Shown: piece after piece, positions 18,513 to 26,268 of the stretch
How positions within the stretch are numbered: position 1 is the first letter of the stretch
Layout of the letters: each line of letters begins with the position of its first letter
Assembly (NCBI GenBank): GCA_017612805.1
Contig: JAGAFD010000003.1
Location: forward strand, 1-64,000
Direction of reading: 5' to 3'
Length of the DNA: 64,000 bases
DNA from: Bacilli bacterium
GTDB taxonomy: Bacteria > Bacillota_I > Bacilli_A > RF39 > UBA660
Position numbers and translations under genes: made by a program
The notes under the pieces: generated by a model
What the model was told of the DNA's origin: nothing
Seen by the model: the letters and a program-made list of their open reading frames with translations, nothing else
Database searches by the model: none

Positions 18513-18539
18513 ATTACTTTAAATTTAGCTTTTTTTTTG
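18505..18539 (+). terminator. Hairpin with T-run between the desulfurase gene and thiI
   Basis: AGCTAAATT...AATTTAGCT followed by nine Ts, overlapping the stop codon. It may attenuate rather than separate the two genes. Confidence 0.65.
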
Positions 18540-18564
18540 CTATTATTGATGCGAGGCGAAGTTT

Positions 18565-19755
18565 ATGCGTAAAGTAATAATTATTAAATATGGTGAATTG
18601 ACTACTAAAAAGGGTAATATTAACTTATTTATTAATACATTAAATAAAAATATTCAAACTTATCTAGCTGATTATGCATATGAAGAAAAGCATGATGCCG
18701 GAAGAATGTTTATTATTCCTAATGAATCTGCTTTTGATGAAGTATTAACTATTTTAAAAAGTATTTTTGGGATTCATGAGTTTAATTTAGGTTATGAAAC
18801 AACTTCTAAAGAATTAGAAGATATTGCTGCCGATTTATTACCTTTATTAAAAGAAAAAGCATTTAATACTTTTAAAGTATTAACTAAAAGAAGTGATAAA
18901 TCATATCCGATTAACAGTATGGAAGTTAGTAGAAAAATGGGCGGTTATATCCTAAAAAATATTGATAATGTAACCGTTGATGTTAATAACCCAGATGTAG
19001 AAGTAAATATTGAAATTAGAAAAGATTATACGTATTTTTATTTTGATAAGATAAATGGTGCTAAAGGATATCCCGTTGGAGTAGCTGGTAAAGGATTATT
19101 AATGTTATCTGGTGGGATTGATTCACCAGTTGCGGGATACTTAGCTATTAAAAGAGGGGTTAAACTAGAAGCAATTTATTTTGAAAGTCCTCCCCATACT
19201 TCTGATTTAGCTAAAGATAAAGTAATGAAGCTAGCTACTAAATTAGCAAATTATAATAATACTTATGTTAAAGTACATGTTATTAACTTTACACCAATTC
19301 AAGAAGCTATTTTAAAAAATATTCCCCATGATTATTTAATTACGATTATGCGTCGTATGATGTACCGTATTTCTAAACGAATTGCGTTAATGGAAAATTG
19401 CAAGATTATCGTTAATGGTGAATCAATCGGTCAAGTAGCAAGTCAAACTCTAAACAGTATGAATGTGATAAATCATGTTGTTGATATTCCTGTTATTCGA
19501 CCAGTAGCTTGTTTAGATAAATTAGAAATAATTGAAATTGCTAAAAAGATTAATACTTATGACACATCAATCTTGCCTTATATTGATTGCTGTACGATCT
19601 TTGTACCCGAGCATCCCGTTATTAATCCAACTTTAGAAAAATGCGCTGAATATGAAGCACTAATCCCGTATGAAGACTTAATCAAAGAAGCAATTAAAAC
19701 AAAAGAAGTAGTTAAAGTAAGTACCGTTAATAAAAATACTAATAGTTTGTTATAA
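18565..19755 (+). CDS. thiI: tRNA 4-thiouridine synthase ThiI
   Basis: 396 residues: N-terminal ferredoxin-like and THUMP domains (about 1-165), then a PP-loop ATP pyrophosphatase domain with SGGIDSPVAGY from residue 182. There is no C-terminal rhodanese domain, as in Bacillus ThiI. It adenylates U8 of tRNA and accepts persulfide sulfur from the upstream desulfurase. Also needed for thiamine thiazole in some bacteria, but no thiazole genes are nearby. Confidence 0.95.
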   Translation: MRKVIIIKYGELTTKKGNINLFINTLNKNIQTYLADYAYEEKHDAGRMFIIPNESAFDEVLTILKSIFGIHEFNLGYETTSKELEDIAADLLPLLKEKAFNTFKVLTKRSDKSYPINSMEVSRKMGGYILKNIDNVTVDVNNPDVEVNIEIRKDYTYFYFDKINGAKGYPVGVAGKGLLMLSGGIDSPVAGYLAIKRGVKLEAIYFESPPHTSDLAKDKVMKLATKLANYNNTYVKVHVINFTPIQEAILKNIPHDYLITIMRRMMYRISKRIALMENCKIIVNGESIGQVASQTLNSMNVINHVVDIPVIRPVACLDKLEIIEIAKKINTYDTSILPYIDCCTIFVPEHPVINPTLEKCAEYEALIPYEDLIKEAIKTKEVVKVSTVNKNTNSLL

Positions 19756-19794
19756 TTATGTTTCTTTTGGATAACCTAGTAATAGGTGATTAAA

Positions 19795-19953
19795 GTGGAA
19801 GAATCATATATAATTGACTATGAGAAGAAAATAGCTGGTGATTTATTAAGTAATAATCACTATTTAGAAAGTGAAACAATTAAAAAAGACACCTTTGCTA
19901 AAAATTTCTCAAGAATTATTAAAAATGAATGTAAAAATATCAATAAAAAGTAG
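19795..19953 (+). CDS. Small hypothetical protein (52 aa)
   Basis: A GTG-started frame preceded by TAGGTGAT, encoding 52 charged residues (VEESYIIDYEKKIAGDLL at the start, Lys/Asn-rich end). Not recognised. The stop codon lies inside a good terminator hairpin, as is common for real short genes here. The reverse strand has a competing open frame of 61 codons with no ribosome site. Confidence 0.5.
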   Translation: MEESYIIDYEKKIAGDLLSNNHYLESETIKKDTFAKNFSRIIKNECKNINKK

Positions 19954-19971
19954 CAATACTTTTTATTTTTT
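19945..19971 (+). terminator. Terminator before ackA
   Basis: AAAAAGTA-GCAA-TACTTTTT followed by Ts. A TATAAT at 19974-19979 right after it is a likely ackA -10 box. Confidence 0.75.
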
Positions 19972-19998
19972 TGTATAATTAAAAGTGAGGTGGAAAAA

Positions 19999-21198
19999 AT
20001 GAAAATATTATCGATAAATGCTGGTAGTTCTTCATTAAAATTCACATTATTTGAATTACCAGAAGAAAAAGTTTTAATTAGTGGTTATTTTGAAAAAATA
20101 GGAATTAGTGATAGTTTCTATAGTATTAAAATAAACGGTGAAAAAATTAAGAAAGAAGCAACATTAGAAACTCATAGTGATGCTGTTAAAATCTTAATTG
20201 ATGAATTATTAAATTATAAAGTAATTAATAGTTTAGATGAAATTGATGGTATTGGCCATCGTATCGTTCATGGCGGCGATAAGTTTAGTAGTTCGGTTAT
20301 TATTAGCGATGAAGTAATTGATGTTGTTAGAGAACTTATTCCTTTAGCACCACTTCATAATCCTGCTAACTTAATTGGTATTGAAGCATTTAAAAATGCT
20401 TTACCTAATACCCCAATGGTAGGAGTATTTGATACTGCCTTCCATCAAACAATGCCAGAAGAAAACTACTTATATTCTGTACCTTATTCTTGGTATCGTG
20501 ATTATAAGATTCGTAAATATGGTTTCCATGGTACTAGTCATAAATACATTACTAAAGTAATGCAAGAAAAATTAGGTAAAGAAAATATTAATATTATTAA
20601 TGCCCATGTTGGTTCTGGTGGATCACTTTGCTGTGTTAAAGATGGAAAATGTTTTGATACAACTATGGGCTTTAGTCCAAATGCTGGTATTACAATGGGT
20701 ACTCGTTGTGGTGACATTGATTATTCAATTATTCCATTCTATATGGAAAAAACTAATACTAGTTTAAAAGATGTTGATACTATTTTAAATAAACAAAGTG
20801 GCTTACTTGGTATTAGTGAAAAATTTAGTGATCATCGTGATATTGAAGCTGCTATAAGTGAAGGGGATCGTTTATCTACATTAGCTAATAATATTTATGT
20901 TAATAAAGTAGCCGAATATATTGCTAAATATTTCTTAGAATTAGAAGGCAATGTTGATGCAATTACTTTAACTGCTGGTACTGGTGAAAATGCTGCTAAC
21001 TTCCGTGCTGAATTAGTTGAAAAACTTGCTTGCTTTGGTATTAAGTTAGATAAAGAAGTTAATAATAGTATTGCTGGATTTAAAGATGTTCATGAAGGAG
21101 TTATTACTACTAGTGATTCTAAGATTCCAGTATACGTAATTCCAACTGATGAAGAATTAATGATTGCACTTGATACTTATAATTTAATTAATCAATAA
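19999..21198 (+). CDS. ackA: Acetate kinase
   Basis: 399 residues beginning MKILSINAGSSSLKF (phosphate-binding loop of the acetate/sugar kinase fold), with YGFHGTSHKY, the MGTRCGDID signature and TAGTGENAANFR adenosine-binding segment. Makes ATP and acetate from acetyl phosphate. Start at ATG 19999 with GAGGTGG upstream. No phosphotransacetylase gene is in the window. Functionally downstream of PflB. Confidence 0.97.
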   Translation: MKILSINAGSSSLKFTLFELPEEKVLISGYFEKIGISDSFYSIKINGEKIKKEATLETHSDAVKILIDELLNYKVINSLDEIDGIGHRIVHGGDKFSSSVIISDEVIDVVRELIPLAPLHNPANLIGIEAFKNALPNTPMVGVFDTAFHQTMPEENYLYSVPYSWYRDYKIRKYGFHGTSHKYITKVMQEKLGKENINIINAHVGSGGSLCCVKDGKCFDTTMGFSPNAGITMGTRCGDIDYSIIPFYMEKTNTSLKDVDTILNKQSGLLGISEKFSDHRDIEAAISEGDRLSTLANNIYVNKVAEYIAKYFLELEGNVDAITLTAGTGENAANFRAELVEKLACFGIKLDKEVNNSIAGFKDVHEGVITTSDSKIPVYVIPTDEELMIALDTYNLINQ

Positions 21199-21213
21199 AA
21201 AGGAGTAATAAGT

Positions 21214-22182
21214 ATGGATAAAGGGTTAATAAAGAAAATAATTAAACAAATAAAATCTCATAATGATATTGTTATTGCTAGACATATTAGCCCTGATCCA
21301 GATGCTATATGTAGTCAATTAGCATTAAGAGACTCAATTAGAAAAACCTTCCCTCATAAAAATGTTTATGCAGTAGGGGCAACGGTTTCTAAATTTAAAA
21401 AGTTTGGCCAATTAGATAAAATTGATGAAACAAAATTAAATAATCCATTATTAATTGTTTTAGATTTGCCAAATATTTTAAGAATTGATGGTGTTGATTT
21501 TGTATCTTATAAAGACGTTATTAAAATTGATCATCATCCTTTTGAAGAAAAAATGGGCGAAATCGAAGTGGTGGATGAAAAAGCATGTTCAACATGTGAA
21601 TTAATTGGTGATTTAATTATTAATTCTAAAATGGTTTTAGATGAAGAAGTTGCTAAGAATATTTTCTTAGGAATTGTATCAGATAGCGATCGTTTCTTAT
21701 TATCATATACGCGTAAAGAAGTTTTTAAATTGGTTTATGAAATGGTTAAAAAAACTAATTTAGATTTCCAAAATTTATATCCAATGTTATATGAACGTCC
21801 ATTAGCCGAAGTTAAATTCCATGGTTATTTAGCCGAAAACATTAAATTAACGGAACATGGCTTAGGTTATTTAATCATTGATATGGATGTATTAAAAAAA
21901 TACGGGGTAGATAGTGCCACTCCATCAAATATGATTAATGATTTTAATTATATTAAAGAATTATTAGTATGGGTATTTGTCACTTATGATGAAAGAAATG
22001 AATTATATAAGTTTAATATTCGTTCCCGTGGGCCAATTGTTAATGAAGTAGCCGCTAAATATAATGGTGGTGGCCATAAATTTGCTTGTGGTATTAAAAC
22101 TACGGATAAACGTGAAATTGAAAATGTATTAAAAGACTTAGATAAAGTATGTAAAAAATTTAAAGAAGAAAATAATTGTTAA
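21214..22182 (+). CDS. nrnA: DHH/DHHA1 phosphoesterase, NrnA-like
   Basis: 322 residues with ISPDPDAICSQ (first metal motif), KIDHHPFE (DHH), the SDSDRFL motif, and the C-terminal DHHA1 substrate-binding NGGGHKFACG. This is the pattern of NrnA-type nano-RNase / pAp phosphatase, which clears short RNA oligonucleotides and pAp. Good AAAGGAG site 15 bp after ackA, so likely co-transcribed. Confidence 0.9.
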   Translation: MDKGLIKKIIKQIKSHNDIVIARHISPDPDAICSQLALRDSIRKTFPHKNVYAVGATVSKFKKFGQLDKIDETKLNNPLLIVLDLPNILRIDGVDFVSYKDVIKIDHHPFEEKMGEIEVVDEKACSTCELIGDLIINSKMVLDEEVAKNIFLGIVSDSDRFLLSYTRKEVFKLVYEMVKKTNLDFQNLYPMLYERPLAEVKFHGYLAENIKLTEHGLGYLIIDMDVLKKYGVDSATPSNMINDFNYIKELLVWVFVTYDERNELYKFNIRSRGPIVNEVAAKYNGGGHKFACGIKTTDKREIENVLKDLDKVCKKFKEENNC

Positions 22183-22199
22183 TTAACAATTATTTTTTT
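22168..22199 (+). terminator. Terminator after nrnA
   Basis: 24-bp palindrome at 22171-22194 (arms AATAATTGTTAA / TTAACAATTATT) followed by Ts, containing the nrnA stop codon. Confidence 0.8.
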
Positions 22200-22216
22200 A
22201 AAAGAAAGGAATTATC

Positions 22217-22957
22217 ATGGAAATAGTAAAATATAAAAAACTTAAGAATAATAAATATCAAGTTGTATTTTCTAATAAGGAAACCGTTGATTTATATGAT
22301 GATATTATTTTAAAGTATAATCTATTACGTAAAAAAGAAATTACTAAAGATGAATTAACAACCATTATTAATGATAATACCTCTCTTGAAGCTTTTATGG
22401 ATGGGGTTAATTATTTTAATAAGAAACTTCGTAGTAAAAAAGAAGTATTCAATTATTTAACTAAAAAAGAATATAGTAAGAATGATGTTAATAAAGCCAT
22501 TAAGTTATTAGAAGAACGAAATATCATTAATGATGATTTCGTTTGTAAGTGCTTTATTAATGACCAAATAACCTTTAATTTAAGAGGCCCTTATAAAATT
22601 AAAGATGAACTAATTAAATTAGGAATTAGTGAAGATATTATAAATAATAACCTTGATTTTAATGATTCAAGATATGCCGAAAATATCACTAAAATAATTA
22701 ATAAAAAGATTAAAGCTAATCATAAATATAGTAAGAATATGTTAATTAATCGAATTAAGAATGATTTATATAATATGGGTTATCAAAACTATGATCATTT
22801 AGTAAACTGTATTGATATTGATGATCAAGCTTTCTTACAAAAAGATTATCAAAAATTATTAGCTAAATATCAAAATAAAGAAAATAAAGAATATTTAATC
22901 AAACAAAAACTATACCAAAAAGGGTATAGTAGTGATGATATAAATCAATTGTTTTAA
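22217..22957 (+). CDS. recX: Regulatory protein RecX
   Basis: 246 residues, rich in helical repeats with the RecX pattern: KLRSKKEVFNYLTKK, INDDFVCKCFINDQ and GPYKIKDELIKLGI. RecX binds RecA filaments and tempers recombination. The longer N-terminal extension is as in Bacilli RecX. RecA itself is outside the window. AAAGGA ribosome site. Confidence 0.88.
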   Translation: MEIVKYKKLKNNKYQVVFSNKETVDLYDDIILKYNLLRKKEITKDELTTIINDNTSLEAFMDGVNYFNKKLRSKKEVFNYLTKKEYSKNDVNKAIKLLEERNIINDDFVCKCFINDQITFNLRGPYKIKDELIKLGISEDIINNNLDFNDSRYAENITKIINKKIKANHKYSKNMLINRIKNDLYNMGYQNYDHLVNCIDIDDQAFLQKDYQKLLAKYQNKENKEYLIKQKLYQKGYSSDDINQLF

Positions 22958-22985
22958 AAAACTTCCCGATTGGGAAGTTTTATTA
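22955..22985. terminator. Bidirectional terminator between recX and prsA
   Basis: AAACTTCCC-GATT-GGGAAGTTT with flanking A and T runs. Confidence 0.88.
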
Positions 22986-24005
22986 TTTATTGTTATTTGC
23001 TTTTAATTGACTTAAAGAATTTTGAATATAGTTAGCATATTGTGTTCTTAATTTTTCGTCTTTAATTTCTACATCATATTTTTTACGAATATCTTGTAGA
23101 CCTTTAACAACGATTGTGCTATCTTTACTAATTAAATCTTTTGCTAAAGTTTCTTTAATTGTATCTTTAACATCATCATATTTAGCTTTATCTTTAGTAG
23201 CAACTCTTAATACTACATGATATCCTAAACTAGTTTTAATTGGGCTTGTTGAATATTTACCATCTTTTAATTTATAAGCATCTTCAACTAAGTTAGCATA
23301 AGTTTCTCCTAAAGTATCTTTATTAATAGTTCCTAAGCTACCAGCATTATCTTTAGTAGCAGCATCATCAGAATATTCTTTAGCTAGTTCTTTAAAAGTA
23401 TCTTTAACATTTTTACTATTCTTTAATTTACTAATAACTTCTTTAGCTTTATTTAGGGCTTCGTTTTCCGCTTTAGTTTTTTCTTCATCAGTCATTTTGT
23501 CAGTTACTTTTGGAGTAATTAAAATATGACTAATTTCAATATCATTATCAATATTAGTTTTATAATATGATTTGATTTCACTTTCTTTAATTTGTTCTTT
23601 AGCATAATCTTCAATTGCTAAATTTTGAAGATAACTTAAATATAGTGATTCTTTATAAGCATCAATCGTACTATAGTTAGTATAGTTTTGTAATGCTGTT
23701 AAGAAACTATCTTCGCCACCATAACTGTTAATTAAACTATCAAGAGTATTATTGGCATAATTTTTAGCATCATTAATTTGTTTTTTATATTCTTTTTCTA
23801 AGATTTGTTTATCAATTAAATTGATTAATGCTTGTAATCCCATACTATCTTTTAATTCTTTGTATAAGTCATCAGCAGAAATACCGCCATCTTTAATAGT
23901 TACTACAGCTTCTTCGCCGTTTTTTAATTGTGGAGCTTTACCACAACCTGTTATTAATACTGCAACTAAAAGTATTAATATAATATTTTTGAATGTTTTC
24001 TTCAT
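22983..24005 (-). CDS. prsA: Foldase lipoprotein PrsA (parvulin-type peptidyl-prolyl isomerase)
   Basis: 340 residues: lipoprotein signal with lipobox LITGC (Cys21), an N-terminal chaperone-like helical part, and a parvulin domain from about 150 (EISHILITPK ... GSLGTINKDTL ... GYHVVLRV). Folds secreted proteins at the outer face of the membrane. Strong ribosome site (GGAGAGG) and its own promoter. Single gene. Confidence 0.93.
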   Translation of the reverse strand: MKKTFKNIILILLVAVLITGCGKAPQLKNGEEAVVTIKDGGISADDLYKELKDSMGLQALINLIDKQILEKEYKKQINDAKNYANNTLDSLINSYGGEDSFLTALQNYTNYSTIDAYKESLYLSYLQNLAIEDYAKEQIKESEIKSYYKTNIDNDIEISHILITPKVTDKMTDEEKTKAENEALNKAKEVISKLKNSKNVKDTFKELAKEYSDDAATKDNAGSLGTINKDTLGETYANLVEDAYKLKDGKYSTSPIKTSLGYHVVLRVATKDKAKYDDVKDTIKETLAKDLISKDSTIVVKGLQDIRKKYDVEIKDEKLRTQYANYIQNSLSQLKANNNK

Positions 24006-24032
24006 ATGTTCCTCTCCTTGTATACAAATAAT

Positions 24033-24061
24033 ATTATACCAAATAAATATCTTATTGTTAA
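24033..24061 (-). promoter_or_regulatory. Promoter of prsA
   Basis: Reverse strand TTAACA (24061-24056), 17-bp spacer, TATAAT (24038-24033). Confidence 0.7.
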
Positions 24062-24092
24062 TTATTAATTAATAAGTTTTTGATATATTATC

Positions 24093-24216
24093 TTAACCTC
24101 CTTAATTGTTTATTATAACAAGGTATTTTTTTATTTACAATTAATTTTAGACTAATACCCGCACTAATTAAAATAAGTACCATAAATTATATTGAAAAGT
24201 ACATAAAGGAGGTTAA
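24093..24216 (+). promoter_or_regulatory. Possible ribosome-site-sequestering pairing upstream of the YjcZ-like genes
   Basis: TTAACCTCCTT (24093-24103) is the exact 11-nt complement of AAGGAGGTTAA (24206-24216), the ribosome site of the first YjcZ-like gene. A transcript that begins upstream of 24093 could fold and hide that site. One that begins at the sigma-K-like promoter (about 24197) could not. No start codon follows the reverse-strand copy, so it is not another gene's ribosome site. Confidence 0.4.
24162..24189 (+). promoter_or_regulatory. Sigma-K-like promoter of the YjcZ-like genes
   Basis: CAC (24162-24164), 16-bp spacer, CATAAATTA (24181-24189), matching the sigma-K consensus AC-N16/17-CATANNNTA. 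The same 13 bases CATAAATTATATT precede gerE on the other strand. Confidence 0.45.
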
Positions 24217-24219
24217 ATA

Positions 24220-24306
24220 ATGAATGGATTATGTAATAACTTTTCACCAGCTATGATCTTAGTATTATTTATCTTATTAGTAATTATCGTAGGAGCATTT
24301 ATTTAA
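24220..24306 (+). CDS. YjcZ-like sporulation miniprotein (28 aa)
   Basis: MNGLCNNFSPAMILVLFILL followed by a hydrophobic end (VIIVGAFI). It has the F-x-L-I-L-V-L-F-I-L-L-x-I-I-V-G pattern of the YjcZ/SscA small spore proteins. Perfect AAAGGAGG ribosome site. Close to cotE and behind a sigma-K-like promoter. Family call is by pattern; a generic membrane miniprotein is the alternative. Confidence 0.7.
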   Translation: MNGLCNNFSPAMILVLFILLVIIVGAFI

Positions 24307-24324
24307 TTAGAAAGGATAATATAT

Positions 24325-24435
24325 ATGTGTTCAAAAAATAATAATAACAATAATATTCCTGGTAACTCTGGATTTTACTTTATTTTAGTATTATTCATTT
24401 TACTAGCAATTATTCTTGGTGGTTCAATCATATAA
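24325..24435 (+). CDS. Second YjcZ-like sporulation miniprotein (36 aa)
   Basis: MCSKNNNNNNIPGNSGFYFI then a hydrophobic end (LVLFILLAIILGGSII). Same hydrophobic block as the preceding 28-residue protein, with an Asn-run N-terminus. AAAGGA ribosome site; 18 bp after the first gene, ending at a terminator. Paralogous pair in one short operon. Confidence 0.68.
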   Translation: MCSKNNNNNNIPGNSGFYFILVLFILLAIILGGSII

Positions 24436-24464
24436 AAATAATACCCAGCTGGGTATTATTTTAA
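24434..24464. terminator. Bidirectional terminator
   Basis: AATAATACCC-AGCT-GGGTATTATT, shared by the YjcZ-like genes and the convergent HIT gene, whose stop codon it contains. Confidence 0.85.
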
Positions 24465-24815
24465 TATTTCAAAAACTTCATCAACACTACGTTTTTTAAC
24501 ACCATTTAATTTTTCAAAGGAATGTAAGTGAATATGTTTAATTGCTTGTGCATCACCATAATTAATATGGAATTGAATACTTTTTTGACCAAGCTTTTCC
24601 ATGGTGTTTTTGCTAACCATTCTTGATACATTAAACATATGCATTAAAACGTCATCTGGTATTTCATAAATATCTTCATAGTGTTTTTTAGGAATAACTA
24701 AAGTATGTCCTTCACTTTCGGGATATAAATCTAGTAGGGCAACTACCTTATCATCTTCATATAAAACATGTTCTTTATTTTCATTATTTGCAATATCACA
24801 AAATAAACAACTCAT
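24456..24815 (-). CDS. HIT-family nucleotide hydrolase/transferase
   Basis: 119 residues starting MSCLFCDIAN (zinc-binding CxxC start typical of HIT proteins), with the active-site triad HIHLHSF near the C-terminus (canonical form HxHxHxx). The frame is open five codons upstream, but GGTGAT sits just before MSCLF. Members hydrolyse purine nucleoside phosphoramidates or dinucleotides; the substrate here is unknown. Confidence 0.92.
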   Translation of the reverse strand: MSCLFCDIANNENKEHVLYEDDKVVALLDLYPESEGHTLVIPKKHYEDIYEIPDDVLMHMFNVSRMVSKNTMEKLGQKSIQFHINYGDAQAIKHIHLHSFEKLNGVKKRSVDEVFEILK

Positions 24816-24872
24816 TAAATCACCATCCATTTAAATTATAACAATTAATAGACAACTTTTAAAGGACAAATG

Positions 24873-24880
24873 CATACATT
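24873..24880 (+). promoter_or_regulatory. Possible sigma-E-type -10 element before cotE
   Basis: CATACATT fits the sigma-E -10 consensus CATACAHT exactly, and cotE is sigma-E-dependent in Bacillus. Against it: the -35 is weak and transcription would begin next to the ribosome site. Confidence 0.3.
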
Positions 24881-24899
24881 AAATTAAGGAGTGATTAAG

Positions 24900-25400
24900 T
24901 TGAGCAATTATAAGGAGATTGTTACTAAAACCGTTAAAAGTAAGTGTAAAAAGAGAATTAATAATAATTTCAATGTTGCCATTGATGAATATGCCAATTC
25001 TGTGTTAGGTTGTTGGATTATTAATCATCAATTTAGAGGTATTAATAATGGTGATCATGTCGTAGTTAATGGTTCTTATGATATTAATATTTGGTATAGC
25101 TATGATGATAATAAAAAAACGAATGTTTACGCTACAACCATTAGTTATAATGATGTAATCAATTGTAGTCTAGATATTAAAAGTGGGGATGAAATCGTCG
25201 TTAAAGCTTTAAAACAACCAACCGTTTCAAATGTATCTATTGATGGTAATAATGTAGTATTAGATGTAGAAAAAGAATTAGGGGTAGAAGTGATTGGCGA
25301 TGAAATTATTAAAATTAATGATTTTGAGGAATTAGATGATTATGTTGAAATATTAGATGATGAAACGTTAGAAAACGTTAATTCCGAATATCTTGATTAA
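24900..25400 (+). CDS. cotE: Outer spore coat morphogenetic protein CotE
   Basis: 166 residues with strong resemblance to Bacillus CotE. It begins (M)SNYKEIVTKTVKSKCKK, has the diagnostic SVLGCWIINHQF and VNGSYDINIWYSY segments, a VKALKQPTVSNVSIDGN stretch, and an acidic C-terminus (DDYVEILDDETLE). CotE organises the outer spore coat on the mother-cell side. Start taken at TTG 24900, eight bases after AAGGAG; the GTG nine bases earlier overlaps that site. The acidic tail is shorter than in Bacillus. It shows that the organism carries coat-assembly genes. Confidence 0.92.
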   Translation: MSNYKEIVTKTVKSKCKKRINNNFNVAIDEYANSVLGCWIINHQFRGINNGDHVVVNGSYDINIWYSYDDNKKTNVYATTISYNDVINCSLDIKSGDEIVVKALKQPTVSNVSIDGNNVVLDVEKELGVEVIGDEIIKINDFEELDDYVEILDDETLENVNSEYLD

Positions 25401-25434
25401 GTGTCAACAAAAATAGGTTGACACTTATTTTTAT
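25397..25434 (+). terminator. Terminator after cotE
   Basis: AAGTGTCAAC (25399-25408), 8-nt loop, GTTGACACTT (25417-25426), then ATTTTTAT. Its 3' arm holds the rpsP -35 box. Confidence 0.75.
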
Positions 25435-25446
25435 CTTTGCTATAAT
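25418..25446 (+). promoter_or_regulatory. Consensus promoter of rpsP-khpA
   Basis: TTGACA (25418-25423), exact 17-bp spacer, TATAAT (25441-25446): a perfect sigma-A promoter whose -35 lies in the cotE terminator stem. Confidence 0.88.
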
Positions 25447-25479
25447 AAAACCACATTTGAGAAAAAAGGAGTGAATTAC

Positions 25480-25761
25480 ATGGCAGTTAAATTAAGATTA
25501 AAAAGAATGGGTGCTAAACAAAGACCATTCTATCGTATCGTAGCCGCTGATTCAAGAAGCCCAAGAGATGGCCGTTTCATCGAAGTAGTTGGTACTTATA
25601 ATCCAATTCCTAATAACTATGAAGTTAAAATTGATGAAGAAAAGGCAATGTATTGGTTAAATAACGGCGCAATTCCTACAGATACAGTTAGAGCAATTTT
25701 TTCTAAACAAGGTATTATGAAAAAATTCAATGATTCTAAAACTAAAAAAGAAGGTAAATAA
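25480..25761 (+). CDS. rpsP: 30S ribosomal protein S16
   Basis: 93 residues beginning [20 protein letters not shown], with the typical VVGTYNPIP segment. Start ATG after AAAAAAGGAGTG. First gene of an operon with khpA. The usual followers rimM, trmD and rplS are absent here. Confidence 0.98.
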   Translation: MAVKLRLKRMGAKQRPFYRIVAADSRSPRDGRFIEVVGTYNPIPNNYEVKIDEEKAMYWLNNGAIPTDTVRAIFSKQGIMKKFNDSKTKKEGK

Positions 25762-25763
25762 TT

Positions 25764-26009
25764 ATGAATTTAGTTGAATTTACTGAGTATTTAGTTAAAA
25801 GTATTGTTAAAGAACCAGATATGGTTAAAGTATCATCTTTCTTGGGTGATGAAGATGTTACAATGATTGAAATTATTGTTCATGAATCTGATATGGGAGC
25901 AGTAATTGGTAAGAATGGTAAAACTGCTAGTTCAATTAGAACTTTGGTTCAAGCCCATGCTTACATTAATGGTAACAAAAAAGTAAAAATTAATATTGAT
26001 TCATTTTAA
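25764..26009 (+). CDS. khpA: KH-domain RNA-binding protein KhpA
   Basis: 81-residue single KH domain with the GxxG loop IGKNGKTASSIRTL. KhpA with KhpB binds RNA and affects cell elongation and division in Firmicutes. Starts 2 bp after rpsP, the conserved position in Bacilli. Confidence 0.93.
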   Translation: MNLVEFTEYLVKSIVKEPDMVKVSSFLGDEDVTMIEIIVHESDMGAVIGKNGKTASSIRTLVQAHAYINGNKKVKINIDSF

Positions 26010-26024
26010 TAGTTAAATTATAAT
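25996..26024 (+). promoter_or_regulatory. Promoter of the T-box-ileS transcript
   Basis: TTGATT (25996-26001), exact 17-bp spacer, TATAAT (26019-26024), overlapping the end of khpA. Confidence 0.65.
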
Positions 26025-26029
26025 GAATT

Positions 26030-26250
26030 TATAAAGCAAATGATAAAGACGTTATATATTAAGTAGTTTAAAGAGAGTTCATGGTTGGTGCAAATGAATA
26101 AACGAAAAGTATATAAGAATCACTTTTGATGCGACTAAAGGATAAGTTTAGTACGGATTCCTACGTTACAGGATTAAGTGCATGATTACTCATGAATTAA
26201 GGTGGTACCACGGATTTTATATTCGCCCTTAACTCATGAGTTTTTTTGTT
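26030..26250 (+). promoter_or_regulatory. T-box riboswitch (isoleucine) controlling ileS
   Basis: Long leader with stem I features (AGAGAG, GGTTGGTG), a probable specifier ATC (Ile, 26119-26121) in AGAATCAC, and the T-box core AATTAAGGTGGTACCACG (26195-26212). The bulge TGGT would pair with an uncharged tRNA ending ACCA. The competing terminator pairs ACTCATGA (26188-26195) with TCATGAGT (26234-26241) and ends in seven Ts. Uncharged tRNA-Ile should allow read-through into ileS. Confidence 0.93.
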
Positions 26251-26268
26251 TTAGAAAGGAAAATGATT

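Noticed and set aside
24041-24110. Reverse-strand small gene behind AAGGAGG near 24100
   Set aside because: No ATG, GTG or TTG follows at usable distance. The motif is better explained as the complement of the downstream ribosome site.
26236-26268. Earlier ileS starts (26236, 26263)
   Set aside because: 26236 is inside the T-box terminator hairpin, and 26263 is only 2 bases from the ribosome site.
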